A stretch of DNA of 64,000 nucleotides from Sulfurisoma sediminicola. GTDB lineage: Bacteria > Pseudomonadota > Gammaproteobacteria > Burkholderiales > Rhodocyclaceae. This document shows, in pieces, positions 22,446 to 31,626 of this stretch (the first letter of the stretch is position 1; every line of letters begins with the position of its first letter). The position numbers and the translations under genes are program-made. Location: NCBI RefSeq assembly GCF_003865015.1, contig NZ_BHVV01000006.1, forward strand, positions 124,001 through 188,000, written 5' to 3'. Below the pieces are notes generated by a model that was given only the letters and a program-made list of their open reading frames with translations, ran no database searches and had not been told where the DNA came from.

Positions 22446-23777
22446 ATGACCCAGCCCCGCACCCGCGTCGTGATCCTCGGCGCCGGCGGGCGCGACTTCC
22501 ACGACTTCAATCGCGTGTTCCGCGACGACCCGACGGTCGAGGTGGTCGCATTCACCGCGACCCAGATTCCCGGCATCGCCGGCCGGCGCTATCCGCCCGA
22601 GCTGGCGGGCTCGCACTATCCCGAGGGCATCCCGATCGTGGCCGAGGCCGAGCTGGAAGCGCTCTGCCGGCGCCACGCCATCGAGCGCGTCGTGTTCGCC
22701 TACAGCGATGTGCCGCACGCGCACGTGATGCATCTGGCCTCGCGGGCACTGGCTGCCGGCGCCGACTTCGAGCTGCCCGGTCCGGCCGCGACGCAGGTCG
22801 TCGCCGGCGTGCCGGTCATCGCCGTGTCCGCGGTACGCACAGGCTGCGGCAAGTCGCAGACGGCGCGCTACCTCTCCCGCCTGCTGCGGGACGCGGGTCG
22901 GCGCGTTGCGGTGATCCGCCATCCCATGCCCTACGGCGACCTCTCGCGCCAGGCGGTGCAGCGCTTTGCCGCGCGCGCCGATCTCGACGCGGCGGCCTGC
23001 ACCATCGAGGAACGCGAGGAGTACGAGCCGCACCTCGTCGCCGGCAACGTGGTGTTCGCCGGCGTCGATTACGCGCGGATCGTCGAGCGGGCGCAGGCCG
23101 AGGCCGACCTGATTCTGTGGGACGGAGGCAACAACGACTTTCCCTTCCTGCGCCCGGACCTGCACATCGTGCTGGTCGATGCGCTGCGGCCCGGCCAGGT
23201 GGCGAGCCATCATCCGGGCGAGGCGGTGCTGCGCATGGCCGACGTCATCGTCGTCGCCAAGTGCGATGCCGCGTCGGTGGAAGCGGTGGAGCAGGTCACC
23301 TCGGCGGCCCGCGCCGTCAATCCGCATGCCGCGATCGTGCGGGCGGCGTCGCCGGTCCGCCTCGACGACGGCGAGACCGTGCGCGGACGGCGCGTGCTGG
23401 TGGTCGAGGACGGGCCGACGCTGACGCACGGGGGCATGCCCTGGGGTGCCGGCCACGTCGCGGCCCTGCGGGCCGGGGCGCAACTCGTCGATCCGCGGCC
23501 CTACGCCGCGCCCGGCCTGCGGGAGGCCTTCGCCGCCTATCCGCACATCGGCCCGGTGCTGCCGGCGCTCGGCTACTCGCCGGCGCAGGTCGAGGCGCTG
23601 CGGCAGAGCATCGCGGCCACGCCGGCCGACGTCGTCGTGGCCGCCACCCCGATCGACCTCGCCGCGCTGATCGAAATCGACAAGCCGGTGGTACGTGTCC
23701 GTTACGAATTCGCCGAAATGGAAGTGCCGGGTCTGGTCGGCGCCGTCAGGGATTTCCTGGCGTGCTTACAAGCCTAG
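22446..23777 (+). CDS. Cyclic 2,3-diphosphoglycerate synthetase-like P-loop protein
   Basis: The 443-residue protein has an N-terminal Rossmann-like part (TRVVILGAGGRDFHDFNRVF). A central P-loop NTPase segment follows with Walker A AVRTGCGKSQ (residues 129-138), RHPMPYGDLSRQAVQRF, ILWDGGNNDFPF (Walker B-like) and VVAKCDAAS (NKxD-like). The closest named family is archaeal cyclic 2,3-diphosphoglycerate synthetase, which cyclises 2,3-DPG with ATP. Bacterial members are mostly uncharacterised and often called GTPases, so the substrate is open. GAGG and AGGA precede ATG 22446; the gene follows hpt by 7 nt and ends the smc-to-galU run. Confidence 0.72.
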   Translation: MTQPRTRVVILGAGGRDFHDFNRVFRDDPTVEVVAFTATQIPGIAGRRYPPELAGSHYPEGIPIVAEAELEALCRRHAIERVVFAYSDVPHAHVMHLASRALAAGADFELPGPAATQVVAGVPVIAVSAVRTGCGKSQTARYLSRLLRDAGRRVAVIRHPMPYGDLSRQAVQRFAARADLDAAACTIEEREEYEPHLVAGNVVFAGVDYARIVERAQAEADLILWDGGNNDFPFLRPDLHIVLVDALRPGQVASHHPGEAVLRMADVIVVAKCDAASVEAVEQVTSAARAVNPHAAIVRAASPVRLDDGETVRGRRVLVVEDGPTLTHGGMPWGAGHVAALRAGAQLVDPRPYAAPGLREAFAAYPHIGPVLPALGYSPAQVEALRQSIAATPADVVVAATPIDLAALIEIDKPVVRVRYEFAEMEVPGLVGAVRDFLACLQA

Positions 23778-23986
23778 CCGTACACCTTGCACATCAGCGG
23801 GCTGACCGTCGGATTCGAGAGGTAGCCGATCGCGGACAGTATTGCGGCGGCGATGGCCAGGCGCCTGGCCCGGACCAGCCACGGCGACCACCGCCAGCTC
23901 TCAAGAAACACGACTGGCCGCCCCGAGTGTTTCGTGGCCCCTTGAGGCGAGATCGCCGCGTAGCGGCGATCTCGGGGTGGGCTCAT
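23774..23986 (-). CDS. Small hypothetical membrane protein (70 aa)
   Basis: I do not recognise a family. The frame begins with ATG 23986, which overlaps the TGA of the upstream START-like gene (ATGA), and stops at 23774, overlapping the last codon of the plus-strand gene. The C-terminal half has a basic patch and one hydrophobic segment (RARRLAIAAAILSAIGYL) followed by a short PLMCKVYG tail, fitting a single-pass membrane peptide. The N-terminal half includes a perfect 11-bp inverted repeat (23947-23971) and reads like non-coding sequence. A shorter internal start is possible. Confidence 0.35.
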   Translation of the reverse strand: MSPPRDRRYAAISPQGATKHSGRPVVFLESWRWSPWLVRARRLAIAAAILSAIGYLSNPTVSPLMCKVYG

Positions 23987-24564
23987 CTGTTCTTGCGGCC
24001 CGCTTCGAGGCGTCGCCGCAGGATTTCCGTCCGCATCTCGTTGAACTGCTCTTCGGTTTCGCTCTTGATGAACGACGGGCCGACGATGGGCGGGATGCTC
24101 TGGTTGCTGGTCGAGTCGCCGCGGTAGGTGATGCGGGTGCCCTGCGCGGTGGGGATGAGCTGGGTCACGCCTTCGAAGCGCTTGAGCGTGCCGCTGACCT
24201 GTCTGGACTGGATGCGCTCGTATGGCGTCAGCGTCAGCTCTCGCACGGCTTCGAACGGGAAGTGCAGCGGGCCGAAGCGCGCTGCGCCCTTGGTCCGCAC
24301 GCGGACGACGTTGTCCTGGCGCGACACGACTTCGCTGGTCTCCAGGTTCGAAACGAACCGGGCCATGTTGTCGAAATCGGTCAGCACGGCCCAGGCCTCC
24401 TGCGGCGTGACATCGACCGTGTAGCTCGCGGTGACCTGCACGTCGTCGCCGCTGATGCGGACGGTGACCTCGACCTCGCCGTTGCGCTCGTCGGCAGCGC
24501 GGGCCGGTAGCGCAGCGGCGCCGAGGCCGACCAGCAGGATCAGCAGGGGCGCGAGTCGGGCCAT
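23983..24564 (-). CDS. Secreted SRPBCC / START-like domain protein
   Basis: The 193-residue protein begins with a Sec signal peptide (MARLAPLLILLVGLGAAAL, cleavage near ARA-AD). An SRPBCC-type fold follows: strand-rich VTASYTVDVTPQEAWAVLTD, FVSNLETSEVV, and a C-terminal amphipathic helix (ETEEQFNEMRTEILRRRLEA). The fold binds lipids or hydrophobic ligands in a cavity; no substrate can be assigned. The likely location is periplasm. It lies 13 nt downstream of typA and shares its transcript by position. Confidence 0.8.
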   Translation of the reverse strand: MARLAPLLILLVGLGAAALPARAADERNGEVEVTVRISGDDVQVTASYTVDVTPQEAWAVLTDFDNMARFVSNLETSEVVSRQDNVVRVRTKGAARFGPLHFPFEAVRELTLTPYERIQSRQVSGTLKRFEGVTQLIPTAQGTRITYRGDSTSNQSIPPIVGPSFIKSETEEQFNEMRTEILRRRLEAGRKNR

Positions 24565-24577
24565 GGGTCGTTCTCGA

Positions 24578-26395
24578 TCAGGCCGTTTCTTCCTTGCCCG
24601 CGCGCTTGCGTTCGTGAGCCTTGAGGAAGCGCTTGCGCAGGCGGATCGATTTCGGCGTGATCTCGACTAGCTCGTCGTCGTCGATGAACTCGACCGCGCT
24701 CTCCAGGGTGAGCTTGATCGGCGTGGTCAGGCGCACGGCCTCGTCGGTGCCCGAGGCGCGGACGTTGGTGAGCTTCTTGCCCTTGATCGGGTTCACCACG
24801 AGGTCGTTGTCGCGGCTGTGGATGCCGATGATCATGCCTTCATACAGCTTGTCGCCGGGGCTGACGAACATGCGGCCGCGATCTTCCAGGTTCCACAACG
24901 CGTAGGCGACGGCCTCGCCGTCGTCCTGCGAGATCAGCACGCCGTTGTGGCGGCCGGGCAGGTCGGGCTTGACCGGGGCGTAATCGTCGAAGATGTGGCT
25001 CATCAGGCCGGTGCCGCGCGTCATGGTCATGAAGTCGGACTGGAAACCGATGAGGCCCCGCGCCGGGATGTGGTACTCGAGGCGGGTGCGGCCCTTGCCG
25101 TCGGATTCCATGTTGGTCAGCTCGCCGCGACGGCGGCCCAGTTCCTCCATCACCGAACCCTGGCTCGTGTCTTCGAGGTCGATGGTGAGGTTCTCGTAGG
25201 GCTCGCACTTCTGGCCGTCGATGTCCTTGTACACGACGCGCGGCTTGGCCACGGCCATCTCGAAGCCCTCGCGGCGCATGTTCTCGAGCAGAATGGTGAG
25301 GTGCAGTTCGCCGCGGCCGGAGACGCGGAATACGTCCGAGTCGGCGGTGTCCTCGACGCGCATCGCCACGTTGACCAGCAGTTCCTTGGTCAAACGGTCG
25401 CGGATCTGGCGGCTGGTGACGAACTTGCCTTCGGTGCCGGCCAGCGGCGAGGAGTTGACCATGAAGTCCATGGTCAGCGTCGGTTCGTCTACCGTGAGCA
25501 CCGGCAGGCCGATGGGGTTGTCGCGGTCGGCGATGGTGACGCCGATGCCGATGTCCTCGAGGCCCGAGATGATGACGATGTCGCCGGCTTCGGCCTCTTC
25601 GACCGGCACGCGGTCGAGGCCCTGGAAGCCCAGCACCTGGTTGATGCGACCCTGGCCGACCTGCTCCTCGTGGTTCATCACCACCACGAACTGTCCCGGC
25701 TTGATGCGGCCGTTGAGGACGCGGCCAACGCCGAGGCGACCGGTGTAGGTCGAATAGTCGAGCGCGGCCAGCTGCAGCTGCAGCGGCGCGTCGGGGTTGC
25801 CCGCGGGCGCCGGCACGTGCTTGAGCACGGTCTCGAACAGCGGCCGCATGTTGTCTGATTCCTCCTCCAACTCCATCTTGGCGAAGCCGTTGAGGCCCGA
25901 GGCATAGATGATGGGGAAATCGAGCTGCTCGTCGGTGGCGCCGAGCTTGTCGAAGAGGTCGAAGGTCTGGTCCACCACCCAGTTCGGCCGCGCGCCCGGG
26001 CGGTCGATCTTGTTGATGACGACGATGGGCTTGAGGCCCAGCGCCAGCGCCTTCTTGGTGACGAAGCGCGTCTGCGGCATCGGACCCTCGACGGCATCGA
26101 CCAGCAGCAGCACGCCATCGACCATGCCGAGAACGCGTTCCACCTCGCCGCCGAAGTCGGCGTGGCCCGGCGTGTCGACGATGTTGATGTGGGTGCCCTC
26201 GAAGTCGATGGCGGTGTTTTTCGCCAGGATGGTGATGCCGCGCTCCTTCTCGAGGTCGTTCGAGTCCATGACGCGCTCGTCGACCTGCTGGTTTTCGCGG
26301 AAGGTGCCGGATTGCCGCAGCAGCTGGTCGACCAGGGTGGTCTTGCCGTGGTCGACGTGGGCTATGATGGCGATGTTGCGGAGCTGGCGGGACAT
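24578..26395 (-). CDS. typA: Ribosome-associated GTPase TypA/BipA
   Basis: BipA is a translational GTPase that acts on 50S assembly and stress adaptation. The 605-residue product has the G1 motif AHVDHGKTT, switch elements [11 protein letters not shown]3 [15 protein letters not shown] and G4 [13 protein letters not shown]-like domains III and V and the BipA-specific C-terminal domain ([19 protein letters not shown]) follow. ATG 26395 gives the usual N-terminus [15 protein letters not shown]; the much longer frame upstream runs antisense through mtnP and is rejected. Divergent from mtnP. Confidence 0.96.
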   Translation of the reverse strand: MSRQLRNIAIIAHVDHGKTTLVDQLLRQSGTFRENQQVDERVMDSNDLEKERGITILAKNTAIDFEGTHINIVDTPGHADFGGEVERVLGMVDGVLLLVDAVEGPMPQTRFVTKKALALGLKPIVVINKIDRPGARPNWVVDQTFDLFDKLGATDEQLDFPIIYASGLNGFAKMELEEESDNMRPLFETVLKHVPAPAGNPDAPLQLQLAALDYSTYTGRLGVGRVLNGRIKPGQFVVVMNHEEQVGQGRINQVLGFQGLDRVPVEEAEAGDIVIISGLEDIGIGVTIADRDNPIGLPVLTVDEPTLTMDFMVNSSPLAGTEGKFVTSRQIRDRLTKELLVNVAMRVEDTADSDVFRVSGRGELHLTILLENMRREGFEMAVAKPRVVYKDIDGQKCEPYENLTIDLEDTSQGSVMEELGRRRGELTNMESDGKGRTRLEYHIPARGLIGFQSDFMTMTRGTGLMSHIFDDYAPVKPDLPGRHNGVLISQDDGEAVAYALWNLEDRGRMFVSPGDKLYEGMIIGIHSRDNDLVVNPIKGKKLTNVRASGTDEAVRLTTPIKLTLESAVEFIDDDELVEITPKSIRLRKRFLKAHERKRAGKEETA

Positions 26396-26473
26396 GGGTG
26401 GGCGCCTTGGAAAAAAAGGGGCGAATTTTACCACGCGACGGTGCCGTCTCCGCGTCATTTTCGGGAGTGATGC

Positions 26474-27214
26474 ATGCTGGCAATCATCGGCGGCAGCGGC
26501 CTGACGCAGCTGGCCTATCTCAACGTCACCCACCGCGAGGTGGTGCGCACGCCCTACGGCGAGCCATCCGGCATTCTCAACTTCGGCCGCATCGGTTGTC
26601 GCGACGTGGTCTTCATCGCGCGCCACGGCCACGGCCACACCATCCCGCCGCACCTGGTGAATTACCGCGCCAACGTCTGGTCGCTGGCCCGCGCGGCGCA
26701 CGCCGAAGGCATCGTTTCGGTGGCATCGGTCGGCGGCATCCGCAGCGACCTCAAGCCCGGCGTCGTCGTCGTGCCGCACCAGATCCTCGACTACACCTGG
26801 GGCCGCAAGCATACCTACGAGGAGGGCGGCGACACCCAGGTCGCGCATGTCGATTTCACGGAACCCTACGACGCGACGCTGCGCCAGGGCCTGCTGGCCG
26901 CGGCGACGGATGCCGGCGAGCTCGTGGTCGACGGTGCGGTCTACGCCACCACCCAGGGGCCGCGGCTGGAAACCGCGGCGGAGATCAACTGCATCGAGCG
27001 CGACGGCGGCGACATCGTCGGCATGACCGGCATGCCCGAGGCGAGCCTCGCGCGCGAGCTCGATGTGCCCTACGCCGCGATCTGCGTCGTCGCCAACTGG
27101 TGCGCCGGACGCCACGACTCGGCCAACGGCATCCGCTTCGACGCCATCGAGGGGCTGCTGCAGGACACGCATGCCCGGGTGCGGCGCATCATCGAGCACT
27201 TCTGCGTGGCATGA
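26474..27214 (+). CDS. S-methyl-5'-thioinosine phosphorylase
   Basis: This MTAP/PNP-family nucleoside phosphorylase has 246 aa. Motifs: phosphate loop [25 protein letters not shown], and the base and ribose site [17 protein letters not shown] followed by [13 protein letters not shown]. In pseudomonads and many betaproteobacteria this subgroup acts on methylthioinosine, giving hypoxanthine and methylthioribose-1-phosphate, instead of on methylthioadenosine. That specificity is inference from family. GGGAG lies upstream of ATG 26474. The stop overlaps the def start (ATGA). Confidence 0.83.
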   Translation: MLAIIGGSGLTQLAYLNVTHREVVRTPYGEPSGILNFGRIGCRDVVFIARHGHGHTIPPHLVNYRANVWSLARAAHAEGIVSVASVGGIRSDLKPGVVVVPHQILDYTWGRKHTYEEGGDTQVAHVDFTEPYDATLRQGLLAAATDAGELVVDGAVYATTQGPRLETAAEINCIERDGGDIVGMTGMPEASLARELDVPYAAICVVANWCAGRHDSANGIRFDAIEGLLQDTHARVRRIIEHFCVA

Positions 27215-27744
27215 TCCGCGAGGTGCTGCGCATGGGCGATCCGCGCCTGCTGCGCGTCGCGCGCCCGGTCGAGCGTTTCGACACGCGGGAACTGCGCCAG
27301 CTGCTCGCCGACATGCGCGACACCATGGCCCATCTCGACGGCGCCGGGCTGGCCGCGCCGCAGATTGGCGTCGACCTGCGGGTGGTGATCTTCGGCGTCG
27401 AGTCGAACCCGCGTTATCCGCAGGTCGAGGCGGTGCCCGACACCGTGCTCATCAACCCCGAGCTCACGCCGCTGGGAAGCGAAGAGGAGGAGGGCTGGGA
27501 AGGCTGTCTTTCCGTGCCGGGCATGCGCGGCTGGGTGCCGCGGCTCTCGCGCCTGCGCTATGCCGGCTTCGACGAACGGGGCCGCCGTTTCGAACGCGAG
27601 GTGGCGGGTTTCCATGCCCGCGTGGTGCAGCACGAATGCGACCACCTCGACGGCATCCTCTACCCGATGCGAATCCGCGACTTCGGCAGGTTCGGTTTCA
27701 CCGACGTGCTGTTCCCCGACGGCGCGGTGGCGCCGGACGATTGA
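27211..27744 (+). CDS. def: Peptide deformylase
   Basis: The enzyme removes the N-formyl group from nascent proteins. All three metal-site motifs are present in 177 aa: [18 protein letters not shown] with the Cys ligand, and QHECDHLDG with the HExDH zinc motif. Start ATG 27211 overlaps the preceding stop by 4 nt, and the TGA overlaps the next ATG by one base, so three genes form a tightly coupled run. No fmt gene is adjacent; this may be a second deformylase of the genome. Confidence 0.94.
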   Translation: MIREVLRMGDPRLLRVARPVERFDTRELRQLLADMRDTMAHLDGAGLAAPQIGVDLRVVIFGVESNPRYPQVEAVPDTVLINPELTPLGSEEEEGWEGCLSVPGMRGWVPRLSRLRYAGFDERGRRFEREVAGFHARVVQHECDHLDGILYPMRIRDFGRFGFTDVLFPDGAVAPDD

Positions 27745-28376
27745 TGCCGCTCCAGCGTCTTCTCCTCCTCCTCATCGCCCCGCTGTTCCTCGCCGCCTGC
27801 GGCGGCGGGCACAAGGCGCAGCCGCTGCCGGCGGGCGCGGCGGTGCTCGCGTTCGGCGACAGCGTCACCTTCGGCACCGGTGCCGCCCCCGGCGAGGACT
27901 ACCCGACGCGGCTGGCGGCGATCACCGGCTGGACCATCACCAACGCCGGCATTCCCGGCGACACCACCGAGGCGGCCAGGGGGCGCATCCGTGCCGCGCT
28001 GGAGCAGTCGAATCCCGCGCTGGTGATCGTCGAACTCGGCGGCAACGACTTCCTGCGGCGGCGGCCCGAGAAGCAGATCAAGGAGGACCTGCGCAAGATC
28101 CTTGCCACAGTGCGCGCCGCCAGGATTCCGGTGGTGCTGGTCGCCGTGCCGCGCTTCTCGCTGCTCGGCGCGGTCGTGGGCGCCTTGCCCGACGCGGAGC
28201 TCTACGAGCAGCTGGCCGAGGAGGAGAAGGTGCCGCTGGTGCCCAAGGTCTTCGGGCGCATCCTCGCCGACCCCGGGCTCAAGGCGGACCAGATTCACCC
28301 CAACGCCGAGGGCTACCGCCAGCTGGCCGACGGGATCGCCGAAGGCCTGCGCAAGGCCGGTTTCCTGGCCAGGTAG
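27744..28376 (+). CDS. SGNH/GDSL-family esterase lipoprotein (TesA-like)
   Basis: This 210-residue hydrolase has a lipoprotein signal (LLLLLIAPLFLAACGG, lipobox LAAC with Cys19). The four SGNH blocks follow: FGDSVTFG (nucleophilic Ser), the Gly in NAGIPGDTT, the Asn in ELGGNDFLR, and DQIHPNAEGY with the Asp-His pair. Relatives include TesA acyl-CoA thioesterase/lysophospholipase and arylesterases. The lipobox predicts membrane anchoring, unlike soluble periplasmic E. coli TesA. It is translationally coupled to def (TGATG). Confidence 0.88.
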   Translation: MPLQRLLLLLIAPLFLAACGGGHKAQPLPAGAAVLAFGDSVTFGTGAAPGEDYPTRLAAITGWTITNAGIPGDTTEAARGRIRAALEQSNPALVIVELGGNDFLRRRPEKQIKEDLRKILATVRAARIPVVLVAVPRFSLLGAVVGALPDAELYEQLAEEEKVPLVPKVFGRILADPGLKADQIHPNAEGYRQLADGIAEGLRKAGFLAR

Positions 28377-28484
28377 CCGGCTGCAGGGAAAAGTCGGCGC
28401 TGGCGGCACGGTGATTCGGGCGGCGCGTCAGCTTCCCGAAATCTGCCCGTGGCTATACTTTCCAATCTGCGAGGAGGAACGAGC

Positions 28485-29474
28485 GTGAGCTTCAAGGCCT
28501 ATCTGATCGAGCAGCAGGACGGCAAGGTGGGGAGCGGCTTCGTCGACATGGACGAGAGCCGGCTCGATCCGGGCGAGGTGACGATCCGCGTCGCCTGGTC
28601 GAGCGTCAATTACAAGGATGCGCTGGCGGCGACCGGGGCCGGCCGCATCATCCGGCGTTTCCCCTGCATCGGCGGCGTCGACCTCGCCGGCACGGTGACG
28701 GCGAGCGCCGATCCGCGCTTCGTTCCCGGCGAGGAAGTGATCGCCACCAGCTACGACATCGGCGTCGCCCACCACGGCGGCTATGCGGAAGTGGCGTGCG
28801 TGCCGGCCGACTGGGTCATCAAGCGCCCGGCCGGCCTCACGCTGAAGGAGGCGATGGCGCTCGGCACGGCGGGTTTCACCGCGGGCCTGGGCATCGTGCG
28901 CATGGAGGAGAACGGCCTGCGCCCCGACAAGGGCCCGGTCGTCGTCTCAGGCGCGACCGGCGGCGTCGGCAGCCTCGCCATCGACATGCTGGCCGGGCGG
29001 GGCTACGAGGTGGTCGCGCTGACCGGCAAGGAAAGCGAAACGGACTATCTCAAGAGTATCGGCGCCAAGGAAGTCCTGCTGCGACAGTCGCTCGACCTCG
29101 CCAGGATCAAGCCGCTAGGCAATGAAATGTGGGCGGGCGCCGTCGACAACCTCGGCGGCGACGTGCTGGCCTGGATGGCCAGCACCATGAAGCGAGGCGG
29201 CACCATCGCCAGCATCGGCCTGGCCGCGAGCATGAGCCTCAACACCACGGTGGCGCCCTTCATCCTGCGCGGCGCCTGCCTGCTGGGCATCGACTCGGGT
29301 TACACCGGCGAGCCCTACCGCCACGGCGTCTGGCAGCGCCTGGCCACCGACCTCAAGCCCAAGCATCTGGCGGCGATGACGCGGACCATCGCCTTCGCCG
29401 ACCTGCCGCAAGTGTTCGACGATTTCATCCAGGCGCGCGCCCATGGCCGCGTCGTGGTCGAGATCGGCGCCTGA
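28485..29474 (+). CDS. acuI: Acrylyl-CoA reductase family quinone oxidoreductase (AcuI/YhdH)
   Basis: This medium-chain dehydrogenase/reductase of 329 aa lacks zinc ligands. Motifs: VNYKDALAATGAG, FPCIGGVDLAGTV, GTAGFTAGLGI, NADPH loop SGATGGVGSLAI and a YhdH-typical AVDNLGGDVLAWMAS. AcuI reduces acrylyl-CoA to propionyl-CoA with NADPH. GTG 28485 is preceded by GAGGAGGA; a TATACT (28454-28459) upstream may be its -10. prpE follows after 30 nt on the same strand, matching a role in acrylate/3-hydroxypropionate/propionate metabolism. Confidence 0.85.
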   Translation: MSFKAYLIEQQDGKVGSGFVDMDESRLDPGEVTIRVAWSSVNYKDALAATGAGRIIRRFPCIGGVDLAGTVTASADPRFVPGEEVIATSYDIGVAHHGGYAEVACVPADWVIKRPAGLTLKEAMALGTAGFTAGLGIVRMEENGLRPDKGPVVVSGATGGVGSLAIDMLAGRGYEVVALTGKESETDYLKSIGAKEVLLRQSLDLARIKPLGNEMWAGAVDNLGGDVLAWMASTMKRGGTIASIGLAASMSLNTTVAPFILRGACLLGIDSGYTGEPYRHGVWQRLATDLKPKHLAAMTRTIAFADLPQVFDDFIQARAHGRVVVEIGA

Positions 29475-29504
29475 CCATCCACAAGAACGAAACGGGAGCG
29501 AGAC

Positions 29505-31397
29505 ATGGCCAGTTACAAGGAATTTCACAAGCGTTCCATCGAGCAGCCGGACGCCTTCTGGGGCGAGGAGGCGAAACTGATCGACTGGCACAAGCCGCCG
29601 CAGCAGATCTGCGACTACTCGCGCCCGCCCTTCGTCAAATGGTTCGTCGGCGGCGAGACCAACCTCTGCCACAACGCGGTCGACCGCCACGCCGCCGCCC
29701 GTCCCAACGACCGCGCGCTGATCTACGTCTCGACCGAGACCAACGAGGAGAAGGTCTATACCTTTGCCGAGCTCAAGTCCGAAGTGATGCGCATGGCGGC
29801 GATCATGCAGTCGCTCGGCGTCGGCAAGGGCGACCGCGTGCTGATCTACATGCCGATGATCGCCGAGGCCTGCTTCGCCATGCTCGCCTGCGTCCGCATC
29901 GGCGCGATCCACTCGGTGGTGTTCGGCGGCTTCGCCTCGGGTTCGCTGGCGACCCGCATCGACGACGCCAAGCCCAAGCTCATCGTTTCGTCGGATGCCG
30001 GCATGCGCGGCGGCAAGGCCGTGCCATATAAGCATTTGTTGGACGAGGCGATCAATCTCGCCCAGTCCAAGCCGGGCAAGGTGCTGATGATCGATCGCGG
30101 CCTCGACAAGGCATTCAACAAGGTCGCCGGCCGCGACGTCGATTACGCCACGCTGCGCGCCGAGCACATGAACGCCGACGTGCCCTGCACCTGGCTGGAA
30201 TCCTCCGAGCCCTCGTACATCCTCTACACCTCGGGCACCACCGGCAAGCCCAAGGGCGTGCAGCGCGACACCGGCGGCTACGCCGTGGCGCTGGCGGCCT
30301 CGATGAAGCACATCTATACCGGTTTCGCCGGCGAGACCTATTTCGCCACCTCCGACATCGGCTGGGTGGTGGGCCACAGCTACATCATCTACGGCCCGTT
30401 GATCGCCGGCATGGCCACGGTGATGTACGAGGGCACGCCGATCCGCCCTGATGCCGGCATCTGGTGGCAGATCGTCGAGAAGTACAAGGTCAACGTCATG
30501 TTCTCGGCGCCGACCGCGGTGCGCGTGCTGAAGAAGCAGGATCCGGCGTACATGAAGAAGTACGACCTCTCGAGCTTGAAGCATTTGTTCCTCGCCGGCG
30601 AGCCGCTGGACCAGCCCACCCACGAATGGATCATGGGCGAACTCAAGCTGCCGGTGATCGACAACTACTGGCAGACGGAGACCGGCTGGCCGATGTTGTC
30701 GACGGTGCGCGGCATCGAGGATACGAAGATCAAGTTCGGCACGCCATCCTTCCCGGTGTACGGCTTCAATCTCAAGATCTTCCGCGAGGACGGCACGGAG
30801 TGCGCACCCAACGAGAAGGGCATCGTCGGCGTGGTGCCGCCGCTGCCGCCGGGCTGCCTGTCGACGGTCTGGGGCGACGACGACCGCTTCGTCAAGACCT
30901 ATTTCAGCCTGTTCAAGGAGCCGCTGGTCTATTCGTCGTTCGACTGGGGCATCCGCGACGAAGAGAACTACCACTTCATCCTCGGCCGCACCGACGACGT
31001 CATCAACGTCGCCGGCCATCGCCTCGGCACGCGCGAGATCGAGGAGGCGGTGCAGGGGCACAGCGCCATCGCCGAAGTGGCCGTGGTCGGCGTCGCCGAT
31101 CAGCTCAAGGGCCAGGAGCCCGTCGCCTTCGCCGTGGTCAAGGACGCGGCGCGCATCGCCACGCTCGAACTGCGCGAGGCGCTGGAGAAGGAGGTCAAGA
31201 AGACCGTGGACGAAAGTCTTGGCGCCATCGCCCGGCCCAAGCGCGTGCATTTCGTCACCGGCCTGCCCAAGACGCGTTCCGGCAAGATGCTGCGCCGCTC
31301 CATCCAGGCGCTGGCCGAAGGCCGCGATCCCGGCGATCTGACCACCATCGACGACCAATCGACTCTGGAGCAGATCAGGCAAGCTCTGGCGGGTTGA
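29505..31397 (+). CDS. prpE: Propionate-CoA ligase PrpE
   Basis: PrpE activates propionate (and acrylate or similar short acids) to the CoA thioester via an acyl-AMP. The 630-residue ANL-superfamily enzyme has the PrpE-type P-loop YTSGTTGKPKGVQRDTGG, the core TSDIGWVVGHSYIIYGPL, NYWQTETGWP, the hinge GRTDDVINVAGHRLGTREIE and the C-terminal acylation-regulated Lys in TRSGKMLRR. The RDTGG ending separates it from acetyl-CoA synthetase. Strong GGGAGCG precedes ATG 29505. Paired with acuI. Confidence 0.93.
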   Translation: MASYKEFHKRSIEQPDAFWGEEAKLIDWHKPPQQICDYSRPPFVKWFVGGETNLCHNAVDRHAAARPNDRALIYVSTETNEEKVYTFAELKSEVMRMAAIMQSLGVGKGDRVLIYMPMIAEACFAMLACVRIGAIHSVVFGGFASGSLATRIDDAKPKLIVSSDAGMRGGKAVPYKHLLDEAINLAQSKPGKVLMIDRGLDKAFNKVAGRDVDYATLRAEHMNADVPCTWLESSEPSYILYTSGTTGKPKGVQRDTGGYAVALAASMKHIYTGFAGETYFATSDIGWVVGHSYIIYGPLIAGMATVMYEGTPIRPDAGIWWQIVEKYKVNVMFSAPTAVRVLKKQDPAYMKKYDLSSLKHLFLAGEPLDQPTHEWIMGELKLPVIDNYWQTETGWPMLSTVRGIEDTKIKFGTPSFPVYGFNLKIFREDGTECAPNEKGIVGVVPPLPPGCLSTVWGDDDRFVKTYFSLFKEPLVYSSFDWGIRDEENYHFILGRTDDVINVAGHRLGTREIEEAVQGHSAIAEVAVVGVADQLKGQEPVAFAVVKDAARIATLELREALEKEVKKTVDESLGAIARPKRVHFVTGLPKTRSGKMLRRSIQALAEGRDPGDLTTIDDQSTLEQIRQALAG

Positions 31398-31404
31398 AAA
31401 TTCT

Positions 31405-31432
31405 TTGACAGGGTGCGCGATTCGGGTAGAAT
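31405..31432 (+). promoter_or_regulatory. Sigma70 promoter of tRNA-Val
   Basis: Consensus TTGACA (31405-31410) and TAGAAT (31427-31432) are separated by 16 nt. TAGAATGCGCCC matches the -10 and GC-rich discriminator of the Pro-Arg-His tRNA operon. The tRNA starts 62 nt after the -10, so a leader with a palindromic repeat is transcribed. Confidence 0.85.
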
Positions 31433-31440
31433 GCGCCCCT

Positions 31441-31475
31441 CTTTTAGTTACGGCATTACGTTCGCTAACGCGGGC
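31441..31475. repeat. REP-like element in the tRNA-Val leader
   Basis: CTTTTAGTTACGGCATTACG followed by TTCGCTAACGC resembles the pnp-dksA palindromes: CTTTTAGTT-CCGGC at 4292 and TTAACGTTCGCTACGC at 4218. CGTT-CGCT-AACG is itself an inverted repeat. Confidence 0.45.
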
Positions 31476-31494
31476 ATGAAGCTTAACTTTTTGC

Positions 31495-31571
31495 AGGCGC
31501 GTAGCTCAGCTGGTTAGAGCACCACCTTGACATGGTGGGGGTCGTTGGTTCGAGTCCAATCGCGCCTACCA
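31495..31571 (+). tRNA. tRNA-Val (anticodon GAC)
   Basis: This is a 77-nt cloverleaf. The acceptor AGGCGCG pairs with CGCGCCT, and the anticodon arm is CCACC-TTGACAT-GGTGG with GAC. The T-arm is GTTGG-TTCGAGT-CCAAT, and discriminator A and CCA are encoded. It stands alone between prpE and ppdK with its own promoter and terminator. Confidence 0.96.
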
Positions 31572-31577
31572 ACAATA

Positions 31578-31607
31578 GAAAACGGCCACCCACGGGTGGC
31601 CGTTTTC
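31578..31607. terminator. Bidirectional terminator between tRNA-Val and ppdK
   Basis: GAAAACGGCCACC (31578-31590) pairs perfectly with GGTGGCCGTTTTC (31595-31607) around a CACG loop. It serves the tRNA on plus and ppdK (stop 31627) on minus. Confidence 0.88.
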
Positions 31608-31626
31608 ATTGGTGCCGCTGCCTGGA

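Noticed and set aside
23947-23971. Perfect 11-bp inverted repeat as an intrinsic terminator
   Set aside because: No T-run on either side; kept only as a note within the small ORF.
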